Numbered from the stretch's first letter, positions 1 through 9,056 are shown. The stretch: 64,000 bases of DNA from Sinohyriopsis cumingii (GCA_028554795.2 CM068839.1:38221006-38285005); one strand, 5' to 3'. Notes: generated by a model not told the origin, from the letters alone. A program made the numbers and translations.

Positions 1-1
1 A

Positions 2-3000
2 CATTGGAATTTAAAGAAGGCCGACTGGGCCAAGTTTGAAACACTCTGTAAAACTAGGCTGAATGAGGATACAGTTTTCACTGTTGACGACACCATTCAG
101 CATTTTACATCTATTTTAATAGAGATTGCAGAAGAATCCGTTCCCAAGTCCTCGCCATATTGTAAAAGAACCCAAAAACCTTGGGTCACTAAGGAATGTA
201 AGGAAGCCATTAAACTACGCCGAGAAGCATTAAGGAAATTTAATAATCAACCGACGCCCGAAAACTTAAATATATATCGCATTACCCGGGCGAAAGCTCG
301 CCGCATAATCAAAGAAAGTAAAAGAGCATCATGGAAGAAGTATGTTTCTTCTTTAAACTCTCGTTCCTCTGTTAAAAAAGTTTGGGACACTATACGCAAA
401 ATAAACGGAAAGAGAAAGCAAAACCCTCTCCGACATCTGACACTGAACAATAACAACTTTAGTTCAAAACGTGACATTGCAAATATTCTTGCTGACAGTT
501 TCTCGAAAAATTCCTCATCATCTAATTATTCAGAAGCCTTCCAAAAACTTAAAACTCAAAAAGAAAAGTCACGTTTAAAATTCACATCCAACAACTCGGA
601 AAGTTATAATCAATTGTTCTCACTATCGGAGCTTAGGGAGGCTTTAGATAAGGCCCATGATACATCCGCTGGGCCTGACGAGATACATTACCAGTTTCTG
701 AAACACCTTCCAGAATCATCATTAACATCTCTTTTGAAACTCTTCAATGATTTATGGATTACTGGTAACCTACCTAAAATATGGAAAGAAGCAACAGTAA
801 TACCAGTTCCCAAACCCGGTAAAGATAGTGAAGATCCTACCAACTATCGACCTATTGCACTCACAAGCTGCATGTGCAAAACAATGGAACGAATGATCAA
901 TTCTCGGCTTGTATGGTACCTGGAAACTAACAATTTAATATCTCCTTTCCAAAGTGGCTTTCGTTATGGACGGAGCACCAACGATCATCTGGTTAGACTA
1001 GAAACATTCATTCGCGATGCATTTATCAAGAAAGAACATTTAGTAGCGGTTTTCTTTGATTTAGAAAAGGCCTATGACACAACATGGAAGTACGGGATAC
1101 TAAAAGACCTGCACGATCTAGGTCTTAAAGGCCGTCTGCCCTCTTTCATATCCAACTTCCTCTCCGACAGAGAATTCAAGGTACGAGTGGGCTGTACTCT
1201 CTCAGATTTGCACGAGCAAGAGATGGGTGTGCCCCAGGGCAGTATTTTATCTGCGACACTTTTCAATATTAAAATTAATAACATCACCAAGTGTTTGACT
1301 CCTGGTGTGGATTGCTCACTATATGTTGATGATTTTCTCATATGTTATCGGTCAAAGCACATGCATACAATTGAAAGACAACTACAGCAAAATATCAACA
1401 AGATTCAAAATTGGTCTAGTACGAACGGTTTCAAATTCTCGAAATCAAAAACGGTATGTATGCATTTCTGTCAATTACGACGACACCACGATGAACCTAA
1501 ACTCACGCTGGACGGAACACCTATTCCAGTTGTTGAGGAAACAAAATTTTTGGGTATTATCTTTGACAGAAAACTGACCTTTATTCCACACCTAAAAAAC
1601 TTGAAAGCCAAATGCTTAAAAGCACTTGACCTACTTAAAGTAGTAGCACACACTGACTGGGGTGCTGATAGAAAAGTCATCCTGAATTTATATAGAACGT
1701 TTATTCGCTCCAAACTAGACTATGGTTGCGTTGTGTATGGTTCTGCCAGAAAATCGTATCTTAAAATGCTTGATCCAATTCATCATCAGGGAATAAGACT
1801 GGCTCTGGGAGCATTTAAAACATCCCCGTGTGAAAGCCTTCTAGCTGAGGCGAATGAACCACCGTTATCGCATCGTAGAGAAATGCTTTCAGCACAGTAT
1901 GCTCTCAAATTAAAATCAAACCCTCTGAATCCTGCTTTTTCGGCTGTTTTTCAACCCAAATACAAAACTTTATACGAAAATAAACCAAACAACATACCTT
2001 CCTTTGGCATTAGAATATCATCCAGCCTTGACACTACAAATATAGATCTTTCAAAAATTCAGAAAACATCCATCTCCGAAACACCACCCTGGCTAATTAA
2101 ACAACCAAAAGTACATTTTACGCTACACGATGGAAAAAAATCCGAAACAAACCCTTCTATCTTCCACAACTCTTACCATGAACTCCTCACCGAATTTAAA
2201 AACTACACGAGAATTTACACTGATGGATCAAAGGATGAGGAAAAGGCTGCTGCAGCCTTTGTTTGTGGAAATCACACAACGCAAGTTCGCTTACCAAATG
2301 GAGCATCACTTTTTACAGCCGAAATCAGAGCAATAGACCTTGCTCTGCAACATATAGAACAGAATCGTATTTCAAACTGTATCATCTTCTCCGACTCGCT
2401 ATCAGTACTTCAGTCACTGCACAATAGAAAACTGGAGAACCCATTATTGAAAAACATACTCGTAAAAAATACCGAGCTGAGTGTCTCCCACAATATAATA
2501 TACTGTTGGTTACCTAGCCACATTGGTATTAAAGGTAACGAAAAAGCAGATCGCGCTGCTAAAATGGCCCTTTCTCAAGAACCATCTGATTTTAAAATAC
2601 CATATACAGATTTTAAACCTTGTATCAGAAAGTTCTTACGTCAGAAGTGGCAGGCATCATGGAATGATGCTGTAAATAACAAACTTCATGCAATCAAACC
2701 AACTCTAGGAGAATGGACTCCTTCCTACAGAACCATTCGTAGGGAGGAGGTAGTCATTGCAAGAATCCGAATTGGTCATACTTATATCACCCACACCCAC
2801 ATACTAAAAGGTGAAGACCCACCAGAGTGCGTTTCTTGCAATGAACCATTCACTGTCAAGCACTTTATGATAGAGTGCTTTGACCTACAACCTACGCGCG
2901 ATCGTTATTACGTTGTGCATGATATGAAAGAACTTTTTGATAATATAAACATCACTCGTATTATCGAGTTCTTGAAAGCCGTAAATATTTACTCTAAACT

Positions 3001-3004
3001 CTGA
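2..3004 (+). CDS. ORF2 (RT-RNase H part), partial at window edge, U0
   Basis: Open frame from the first complete codon to TGA. It equals residues 227-1226 of the complete 1226-aa ORF2, so the endonuclease domain lies upstream of the window. It keeps the RT boxes (FFDLEKAYD, GVPQGSILS, YVDD), all RNase H carboxylates and the C-terminal CCHC motif. Relative to U1 it has K678 instead of R, H931 instead of R, L996 instead of I, and E1168 instead of G. An in-frame TTG at 614 could look like a start, but it lies inside the domain and is not one. The protein would act in the LINE ribonucleoprotein at the chromosomal target. Confidence 0.95.
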   Translation, partial: HWNLKKADWAKFETLCKTRLNEDTVFTVDDTIQHFTSILIEIAEESVPKSSPYCKRTQKPWVTKECKEAIKLRREALRKFNNQPTPENLNIYRITRAKARRIIKESKRASWKKYVSSLNSRSSVKKVWDTIRKINGKRKQNPLRHLTLNNNNFSSKRDIANILADSFSKNSSSSNYSEAFQKLKTQKEKSRLKFTSNNSESYNQLFSLSELREALDKAHDTSAGPDEIHYQFLKHLPESSLTSLLKLFNDLWITGNLPKIWKEATVIPVPKPGKDSEDPTNYRPIALTSCMCKTMERMINSRLVWYLETNNLISPFQSGFRYGRSTNDHLVRLETFIRDAFIKKEHLVAVFFDLEKAYDTTWKYGILKDLHDLGLKGRLPSFISNFLSDREFKVRVGCTLSDLHEQEMGVPQGSILSATLFNIKINNITKCLTPGVDCSLYVDDFLICYRSKHMHTIERQLQQNINKIQNWSSTNGFKFSKSKTVCMHFCQLRRHHDEPKLTLDGTPIPVVEETKFLGIIFDRKLTFIPHLKNLKAKCLKALDLLKVVAHTDWGADRKVILNLYRTFIRSKLDYGCVVYGSARKSYLKMLDPIHHQGIRLALGAFKTSPCESLLAEANEPPLSHRREMLSAQYALKLKSNPLNPAFSAVFQPKYKTLYENKPNNIPSFGIRISSSLDTTNIDLSKIQKTSISETPPWLIKQPKVHFTLHDGKKSETNPSIFHNSYHELLTEFKNYTRIYTDGSKDEEKAAAAFVCGNHTTQVRLPNGASLFTAEIRAIDLALQHIEQNRISNCIIFSDSLSVLQSLHNRKLENPLLKNILVKNTELSVSHNIIYCWLPSHIGIKGNEKADRAAKMALSQEPSDFKIPYTDFKPCIRKFLRQKWQASWNDAVNNKLHAIKPTLGEWTPSYRTIRREEVVIARIRIGHTYITHTHILKGEDPPECVSCNEPFTVKHFMIECFDLQPTRDRYYVVHDMKELFDNINITRIIEFLKAVNIYSKL

Positions 3005-3275
3005 CTTTTATGCTATCACCTTGTGCAGTTTTATGCAATATACATTCCGTCCCATTTTAATACCTATTCATCTTTTTTACATCTCCCGTTGATCGGGAAG
3101 CTTTATTTTGCACCGTTACCATCTTACCGTTTTTAATTTCAACCATTTGTTCTTTTATATCGCTGGTCGATGTAGAACCTTTTATAAGTTTTAAAAGATT
3201 ATACAAGTAACACTTTGTTGGGCGCTAAATAGCCTAAGAGTGCTGATGCGCCGTTAAAAAAAAACAATCAATCAA
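3005..3275 (+). other. 3' UTR and simple-repeat tail of U0
   Basis: AT-rich non-coding end with two visible hairpins. TCCCG 3084-3088 pairs with CGGGA 3094-3098, and GGCGC 3221-3225 pairs with GCGCC 3248-3252 close to the tail. It then has A9 (3256-3264) and (CAAT)3. There is no poly(A) signal plus long poly(A); short tandem tails are usual for I-type elements. From memory, a similar GGCGCTAAAT...GATGCGCCGTTAA end recurs in arthropod I/Nimb-like LINEs. It is the expected binding site for the ORF2 RT. Confidence 0.8.
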
Positions 3276-3305
3276 TTAACATCAAAATTAATAGCATCAC
3301 CAAGT
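3276..3305 (+). repeat. 30-bp ORF2-derived junction spacer (site A), U0/U1
   Basis: Matches ORF2 codons 647-657 of the V subfamily (AGC for Ser653), although both neighbouring copies are L-type (AAC). It sits between the (CAAT)3 tail and the CCCCCTGCGGG start of the next element. The first T is shared with the tail. It is best explained as flanking target DNA or a target-site duplication. Confidence 0.9.
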
Positions 3306-3841
3306 CCCCCTGCGGGTCCGGGGTTGTAGAATTGGCCCGACGTGCCTCGCTACGTGTCGTAAAAGGCGACTAAGTAGAGGCAACCTGTTTGCCGTGGGTT
3401 GCGTCCCGTGTCGGGGGAGGAAAGGATCCTGGTAGTTGAGCAGTTCCCTGCAATACACTACTTTGGCCTCTACTTCTCTTAGACGGGTGGTCGGGATGGG
3501 CCCGGTTCCGACAAATCGGCTGGTCACGCCGAGCCCTAGGAGGTCTTTATTAACTTTCTCACCTTCTTTCTCTCTCTCCTTGTATCTCTCTTGATACCAC
3601 CGTTGCCCCTATATTCTTTTCCTTTATATTTCACTTTTCCAAGTCTTAGAAGGCGGTGGCTTAACGGGTCAATCGGGGGGTAATTTTACCGACCTTAGAA
3701 ATTGGCGACTTCAGGGTCATTCAAAGGTAATTTTATCAACTGAGTATGGCATCTGTGTATCCCTGACACTTGAAAAGTGTCCCCTTGTTGGGCTCCTTGG
3801 TGGGTGGGGAGCACGGGTGCTGAATTTTTAATCTAGCCATC
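3306..3841 (+). promoter_or_regulatory. 5' UTR with presumed internal promoter, U1
   Basis: The first 230 bases are GC-rich, unlike the AT-rich remainder, and carry several possible RNA hairpins: CCCC/GGGG at bases 2-5 and 15-18, and GCAACC with GGTTGC about 75-105 bases in. A pyrimidine-rich stretch (3541-3640) follows. A perfect 7-bp stem, GACACTT 3765-3771 with AAGTGTC 3775-3781, lies 60 bases before the ORF1 ATG. GACGTG at 3339-3344 resembles a downstream promoter element. Promoter activity is inferred from the family, which uses internal Pol II promoters; it is not shown here. Short antisense frames here are not genes. Confidence 0.6.
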
Positions 3842-5008
3842 ATGGATAATTCAAAAAAAAATCAAAATAAAAGATCGAAACCCTTATCAGAGTCTGACGA
3901 TGAACCATTTAGCGTGGAGTCATTTCCACGCTTCATGGTCATACAGTCAAAAGATGCCACGAAACCGCTTGCCGCACTATCTCCATTTGTCATCGAAAAG
4001 ACTATCACAGGATCGATTGGCACACCTAAAAGTGTTAAAAAGTTGAAATCGGGTTGTCTTCTTATTGAGTGTGAGCGACGAGGTCAATCAGACAATATCA
4101 GGAAAATGAAAACGTTCTTTGATATCCCAGTAACCTCATTCGCTCACACCACACTGAATACGTCCAAAGGCGTGATTCGCTGCCGTGACTTGGCTGGAGT
4201 CACCGACGCTGACATCATCGAAGGAATGAAAGATGAAGGTGTCACTGCAGTCCGACGAATACGTATTAAACGTAATAACAATCTGCAGGACACCAACACC
4301 ATTGTACTCACCTTCAACAGGCCAACTGTACCCAAAGTGGTGAAAGTTGGCTTTTTGCAAGTAAAGGTAGAGATTTACATTCCCAACCCCCTTCGGTGTT
4401 ATAAGTGTCAAAAATACGGCCATCACGAAGACCGCTGCTCCAAGAGCCAAATATGTGGCCGATGCGGAGACAATGCTCATCAGGAATCTGATTGTAGAGC
4501 AACTCCGCATTGTGTCAACTGCGGAAAAGAGCACCACGCAAATTCCAAGGATTGCGATACCTGGAAACAGGAGAAGGAAATTCAGAGGGTAAAATACACA
4601 AATAATATTCCCTATCCAGAAGCCAGAAAAATTGTACAGGCAAAAACAGCCCATCCTGGCCCATCCTTCTCCACTGTAGTGAAGAGCAATCCTAAAACAA
4701 CAAAGGACGCTCAAACACAAACAGAAGCACCCGATTCAACACCAAATTCAAACACCCCCCATTACCAAGCACAGAAAAACACGGCATCTACTCAGACTAC
4801 ATTTAATAATACCCAACAACCTAAATCACCAAAGAATAAAAAAACTCACGGAAACAGGCAACAAAAGGGATCAGATGACCCCATCAAACTTTATAACAGG
4901 TTTGGAGACATCGAGAGCATGGATGCAGAAGAATCTGCTCCATGCGCACAAGGGAACTCCAGACCTACAAACAAAAAATTCACCCCCGTACTTCCTCCAG
5001 AGAAATAA
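3842..5008 (+). CDS. ORF1 nucleic-acid-binding (Gag-like) protein, U1
   Basis: 388 aa. The basic, Ser-rich N terminus is followed by an alpha/beta-looking region (about 28-185) that I cannot assign to a named domain. Three zinc knuckles follow: C186-C189-H194-C199, C205-C208-H213-C218 (both CX2CX4HX4C), and C224-C227-H231 or H232-C238 with wider spacing. The C terminus is Gln/Asn/Thr/Lys-rich and looks disordered. Family role: coats the element RNA as an RNP and acts as a nucleic-acid chaperone. The ATG in CATCATGG is the first in frame and has a usable context. Stop TAA lies 62 nt before ORF2, in a different frame. This copy (F23, L73, C368) serves as reference for the others. Confidence 0.93.
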   Translation: MDNSKKNQNKRSKPLSESDDEPFSVESFPRFMVIQSKDATKPLAALSPFVIEKTITGSIGTPKSVKKLKSGCLLIECERRGQSDNIRKMKTFFDIPVTSFAHTTLNTSKGVIRCRDLAGVTDADIIEGMKDEGVTAVRRIRIKRNNNLQDTNTIVLTFNRPTVPKVVKVGFLQVKVEIYIPNPLRCYKCQKYGHHEDRCSKSQICGRCGDNAHQESDCRATPHCVNCGKEHHANSKDCDTWKQEKEIQRVKYTNNIPYPEARKIVQAKTAHPGPSFSTVVKSNPKTTKDAQTQTEAPDSTPNSNTPHYQAQKNTASTQTTFNNTQQPKSPKNKKTHGNRQQKGSDDPIKLYNRFGDIESMDAEESAPCAQGNSRPTNKKFTPVLPPEK

Positions 5009-5070
5009 CAAAACAAATTCCGTCTGCGAAAGGTCTAACCTAGCTCCACAATCTTTAATTTAAATTTATA

Positions 5071-8000
5071 ATGAAAAACACTATCATACAATGGAATTGT
5101 CGAGGACTTAAAGCAAATTACAATGATATTCTCCTGCTTTTAAACGAACATGATCCTGCGGTACTATGCCTTCAAGAAACATTCTTGAAAGATACAGACA
5201 ATACCACATTTAAAAACTACTCCCTGTTTAACACCTGCTCTCCAAATGTTGATAGGGCATCAGGAGGAGTTTCTGTTATTGTAAACAACAGTGCTCCTCA
5301 TAGCTTCATTCATTTAAACACCAATTTACAAGCCATTGCTGTAAGCGTCACTCTACATCGAGTGATTACATTTTGCTCTATTTATTTACCACCAAACACT
5401 AACCTAGTACCAAACGAACTGGACAATCTTGTTCAACAGCTTCCCGCACCCTTTGTTTTACTCGGGGATTTTAATGCCCATAACATTTTATGGGGATCAA
5501 ATCATATAAGTGACAGAGGTCACAAAGTTGAAGACTTTATTTCTAGACACGATTTGTGTCTATATAATACCAAAACACCTACATATTTACACCCAGGCAC
5601 GGGTACATACACAAGCATCGATTTGACAATTTGTTCTCCTTCTCTGCTTTTGGACTATGAATGGAAGGTCGCTGATGACCTTCACAGCAGCGATCACTTC
5701 CCAATCTTTCTTGTAAATCTTAACTCTACAGGCGATGAAGTAATTCCACATTGGAATTTAAAGAAGGCCGACTGGGCCAAGTTTGAAACACTCTGTAAAA
5801 CTAGGCTGAATGAGGATACAGTTTTCACTGTTGACGACACCATTCAGCATTTTACATCTATTTTAATAGAGATTGCAGAAGAATCCGTTCCCAAGTCCTC
5901 GCCATATTGTAAAAGAACCCAAAAACCTTGGGTCACTAAGGAATGTAAGGAAGCCATTAAACTACGCCGAGAAGCATTAAGGAAATTTAATAATCAACCG
6001 ACGCCCGAAAACTTAAATATATATCGCATTACCCGGGCGAAAGCTCGCCGCATAATCAAAGAAAGTAAAAGAGCATCATGGAAGAAGTATGTTTCTTCTT
6101 TAAACTCTCGTTCCTCTGTTAAAAAAGTTTGGGACACTATACGCAAAATAAACGGAAAGAGAAAGCAAAACCCTCTCCGACATCTGACACTGAACAATAA
6201 CAACTTTAGTTCAAAACGTGACATTGCAAATATTCTTGCTGACAGTTTCTCGAAAAATTCCTCATCATCTAATTATTCAGAAGCCTTCCAAAAACTTAAA
6301 ACTCAAAAAGAAAAGTCACGTTTAAAATTCACATCCAACAACTCGGAAAGTTATAATCAATTGTTCTCACTATCGGAGCTTAGGGAGGCTTTAGATAAGG
6401 CCCATGATACATCCGCTGGGCCTGACGAGATACATTACCAGTTTCTGAAACACCTTCCAGAATCATCATTAACATCTCTTTTGAAACTCTTCAATGATTT
6501 ATGGATTACTGGTAACCTACCTAAAATATGGAAAGAAGCAACAGTAATACCAGTTCCCAAACCCGGTAAAGATAGTGAAGATCCTACCAACTATCGACCT
6601 ATTGCACTCACAAGCTGCATGTGCAAAACAATGGAACGAATGATCAATTCTCGGCTTGTATGGTACCTGGAAACTAACAATTTAATATCTCCTTTCCAAA
6701 GTGGCTTTCGTTATGGACGGAGCACCAACGATCATCTGGTTAGACTAGAAACATTCATTCGCGATGCATTTATCAAGAAAGAACATTTAGTAGCGGTTTT
6801 CTTTGATTTAGAAAAGGCCTATGACACAACATGGAAGTACGGGATACTAAAAGACCTGCACGATCTAGGTCTTAAAGGCCGTCTGCCCTCTTTCATATCC
6901 AACTTCCTCTCCGACAGAGAATTCAAGGTACGAGTGGGCTGTACTCTCTCAGATTTGCACGAGCAAGAGATGGGTGTGCCCCAGGGCAGTATTTTATCTG
7001 CGACACTTTTCAATATTAAAATTAATAACATCACCAAGTGTTTGACTCCTGGTGTGGATTGCTCACTATACGTTGATGATTTTCTCATATGTTATCGGTC
7101 AAGGCACATGCATACAATTGAAAGACAACTACAGCAAAATATCAACAAGATTCAAAATTGGTCTAGTACGAACGGTTTCAAATTCTCGAAATCAAAAACG
7201 GTATGTATGCATTTCTGTCAATTACGACGACACCACGATGAACCTAAACTCACGCTGGACGGAACACCTATTCCAGTTGTTGAGGAAACAAAATTTTTGG
7301 GTATTATCTTTGACAGAAAACTGACCTTTATTCCACACCTAAAAAACTTGAAAGCCAAATGCTTAAAAGCACTTGACCTACTTAAAGTAGTAGCACACAC
7401 TGACTGGGGTGCTGATAGAAAAGTCATCCTGAATTTATATAGAACGTTTATTCGCTCCAAACTAGACTATGGTTGCGTTGTGTATGGTTCTGCCAGAAAA
7501 TCGTATCTTAAAATGCTTGATCCAATTCATCATCAGGGAATAAGACTGGCTCTGGGAGCATTTAAAACATCCCCGTGTGAAAGCCTTCTAGCTGAGGCGA
7601 ATGAACCACCGTTATCGCATCGTAGAGAAATGCTTTCAGCACAGTATGCTCTCAAATTAAAATCAAACCCTCTGAATCCTGCTTTTTCGGCTGTTTTTCA
7701 ACCCAAATACAAAACTTTATACGAAAATAAACCAAACAACATACCTTCCTTTGGCATTAGAATATCATCCAGCCTTGACACTACAAATATAGATCTTTCA
7801 AAAATTCAGAAAACATCCATCTCCGAAACACCACCCTGGCTAATTAAACAACCAAAAGTACGTTTTACGCTACACGATGGAAAAAAATCCGAAACAAACC
7901 CTTCTATCTTCCACAACTCTTACCATGAACTCCTCACCGAATTTAAAAACTACACGAGAATTTACACTGATGGATCAAAGGATGAGGAAAAGGCTGCTGC

Positions 8001-8751
8001 AGCCTTTGTTTGTGGAAATCACACAACGCAAGTTCGCTTACCAAATGGAGCATCAATTTTTACAGCCGAAATCAGAGCAATAGACCTTGCTCTGCAACAT
8101 ATAGAACAGAATCGTATTTCAAACTGTATCATCTTCTCCGACTCGCTATCAGTACTTCAGTCACTGCACAATAGAAAACTGGAGAACCCATTATTGAAAA
8201 ACATACTCGTAAAAAATACCGAGCTGAGTGTCTCCCACAATATAATATACTGTTGGTTACCTAGCCACATTGGTATTAAAGGTAACGAAAAAGCAGATCG
8301 CGCTGCTAAAATGGCCCTTTCTCAAGAACCATCTGATTTTAAAATACCATATACAGATTTTAAACCTTGTATCAGAAAGTTCTTACGTCAGAAGTGGCAG
8401 GCATCATGGAATGATGCTGTAAATAACAAACTTCATGCAATCAAACCAACTCTAGGAGAATGGACTCCTTCCTACAGAACCATTCGTAGGGAGGAGGTAG
8501 TCATTGCAAGAATCCGAATTGGTCATACTTATATCACCCACACCCACATACTAAAAGGTGAAGACCCACCAGGGTGCGTTTCTTGCAATGAACCATTCAC
8601 TGTCAAGCACTTTATGATAGAGTGCTTTGACCTACAACCTACGCGCGATCGTTATTACGTTGTGCATGATATGAAAGAACTTTTTGATAATATAAACATC
8701 ACTCGTATTATCGAGTTCTTGAAAGCCGTAAATATTTACTCTAAACTCTGA
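5071..8751 (+). CDS. ORF2 endonuclease-RT-RNase H polyprotein, U1
   Basis: 1226 aa, intact. The APE-type endonuclease spans about 1-215 with N9, E36, Y105, D133/N135 (LLGDFNAHN) and D208-H209 (SSDHFP). After a basic linker, RT covers about 430-760: SAGPDEI 448, QSGFRYGRST 543, catalytic D579 in FFDLEKAYD, PQG 637-639, and Y667-V-D669-D670. RNase H covers about 960-1085 with D967 (YTDGS), E1000, D1024, H1066 and D1076. The C-terminal knuckle is C1169-C1172-H1180-C1185 (CX2CX7HX4C). The ATG is accepted because the endonuclease fold starts at once (QWNCRG at 7). Expected function is target-primed reverse transcription in the nucleus. R678 and G1168 differ from most copies. Translation probably depends on reinitiation after ORF1. 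Confidence 0.96.
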   Translation: MKNTIIQWNCRGLKANYNDILLLLNEHDPAVLCLQETFLKDTDNTTFKNYSLFNTCSPNVDRASGGVSVIVNNSAPHSFIHLNTNLQAIAVSVTLHRVITFCSIYLPPNTNLVPNELDNLVQQLPAPFVLLGDFNAHNILWGSNHISDRGHKVEDFISRHDLCLYNTKTPTYLHPGTGTYTSIDLTICSPSLLLDYEWKVADDLHSSDHFPIFLVNLNSTGDEVIPHWNLKKADWAKFETLCKTRLNEDTVFTVDDTIQHFTSILIEIAEESVPKSSPYCKRTQKPWVTKECKEAIKLRREALRKFNNQPTPENLNIYRITRAKARRIIKESKRASWKKYVSSLNSRSSVKKVWDTIRKINGKRKQNPLRHLTLNNNNFSSKRDIANILADSFSKNSSSSNYSEAFQKLKTQKEKSRLKFTSNNSESYNQLFSLSELREALDKAHDTSAGPDEIHYQFLKHLPESSLTSLLKLFNDLWITGNLPKIWKEATVIPVPKPGKDSEDPTNYRPIALTSCMCKTMERMINSRLVWYLETNNLISPFQSGFRYGRSTNDHLVRLETFIRDAFIKKEHLVAVFFDLEKAYDTTWKYGILKDLHDLGLKGRLPSFISNFLSDREFKVRVGCTLSDLHEQEMGVPQGSILSATLFNIKINNITKCLTPGVDCSLYVDDFLICYRSRHMHTIERQLQQNINKIQNWSSTNGFKFSKSKTVCMHFCQLRRHHDEPKLTLDGTPIPVVEETKFLGIIFDRKLTFIPHLKNLKAKCLKALDLLKVVAHTDWGADRKVILNLYRTFIRSKLDYGCVVYGSARKSYLKMLDPIHHQGIRLALGAFKTSPCESLLAEANEPPLSHRREMLSAQYALKLKSNPLNPAFSAVFQPKYKTLYENKPNNIPSFGIRISSSLDTTNIDLSKIQKTSISETPPWLIKQPKVRFTLHDGKKSETNPSIFHNSYHELLTEFKNYTRIYTDGSKDEEKAAAAFVCGNHTTQVRLPNGASIFTAEIRAIDLALQHIEQNRISNCIIFSDSLSVLQSLHNRKLENPLLKNILVKNTELSVSHNIIYCWLPSHIGIKGNEKADRAAKMALSQEPSDFKIPYTDFKPCIRKFLRQKWQASWNDAVNNKLHAIKPTLGEWTPSYRTIRREEVVIARIRIGHTYITHTHILKGEDPPGCVSCNEPFTVKHFMIECFDLQPTRDRYYVVHDMKELFDNINITRIIEFLKAVNIYSKL

Positions 8752-9026
8752 CTTTTATGCTATCACCTTGTGCAGTTTTATGCAATATACATTCCGTCCC
8801 ATTTTAATACCTATTCATCTTTTTTACATCTCCCGTTGATCGGGAAGCTTTATTTTGCACCGTTACCATCTTACCGTTTTTAATTTCAACCATTTGTTCT
8901 TTTATATCGCTGGTCGATGTAGAACCTTTTATAAGTTTTAAAAGATTATACAAGTAACACTTTGTTGGGCGCTAAATAGCCTAAGAGTGCTGATGCGCCG
9001 TTAAAAAAAAACAATCAATCAATCAA
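8752..9026 (+). other. 3' UTR and tail of U1
   Basis: Same order as in U0: TCCCG/CGGGA hairpin, GGCGC/GCGCC terminal hairpin, A9 at 9003-9011. The tail has one more CAAT unit (four) than U0, the kind of change expected from slippage. Confidence 0.8.
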
Positions 9027-9056
9027 TTAACATCAAAATTAATAGCATCACCAAGT
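9027..9056 (+). repeat. 30-bp ORF2-derived junction spacer (site A), U1/U2
   Basis: Same V-type codon 647-657 piece as at 3276-3305, at identical spacing (5751 bp). Confidence 0.9.

Larger units (their letters stand above)
1..3275 (+). mobile_element. U0: I-superfamily LINE copy, 5' part outside the window
   Basis: The window opens inside ORF2 at the position equal to base 5748 of the next copy, and runs through the ORF2 stop, a 251-bp 3' UTR, A9 and (CAAT)3. It is L-type throughout. The missing 5' part is a window-edge effect, not a biological truncation. Its end abuts a 30-bp foreign-subfamily piece of ORF2, then U1. Confidence 0.95.
3306..9026 (+). mobile_element. U1: complete I-superfamily LINE, L-type
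   Basis: Full copy of about 5721 bp: 5' UTR 536 bp, ORF1, 62-bp gap, ORF2, 3' UTR, A9, (CAAT)4. Both ORFs are intact. The start is fixed because the same CCCCCTGCGGG follows two unrelated flanks (site A and site B) in the window. Confidence 0.97.

Noticed and set aside
614..3004. Separate genes starting at 614, 54722, 56032 or 62161
   Set aside because: These begin at internal TTG/GTG codons within ORF2 domains. The true frame extends upstream or is broken there.
3306..3420. HDV-like self-cleaving ribozyme at the 5' end, known in some LINEs
   Set aside because: I could not build the nested double pseudoknot. CCCC/GGGG at bases 2-5 and 15-18 is too short-range for P1. A covariance-model search would settle it.
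3297..3527. 76-aa antisense frame in the 5' UTR, extended to 103 aa at site B joints (e.g. 24510-24821)
   Set aside because: Low-complexity basic translation of a GC-rich leader. Its length changes with the joint, so it is not a conserved gene.
3306..3540. rRNA or tRNA gene in the GC-rich 5' segment
   Set aside because: No cloverleaf or recognisable rRNA core motif was found, and the segment is always tied to the LINE 5' end.
3541..3640. Pyrimidine-rich stretch as a splice acceptor or microsatellite
   Set aside because: It is part of every 5' UTR copy. A splice role would need a donor and transcript evidence, neither of which is visible.
4136..4720. 194-aa antisense open frame across ORF1, repeated in every copy
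   Set aside because: It is a shadow of the ORF1 coding frame. Its repetition only reflects copy identity, and its composition follows the codon pattern of the sense strand. A shorter antisense frame lies inside it.
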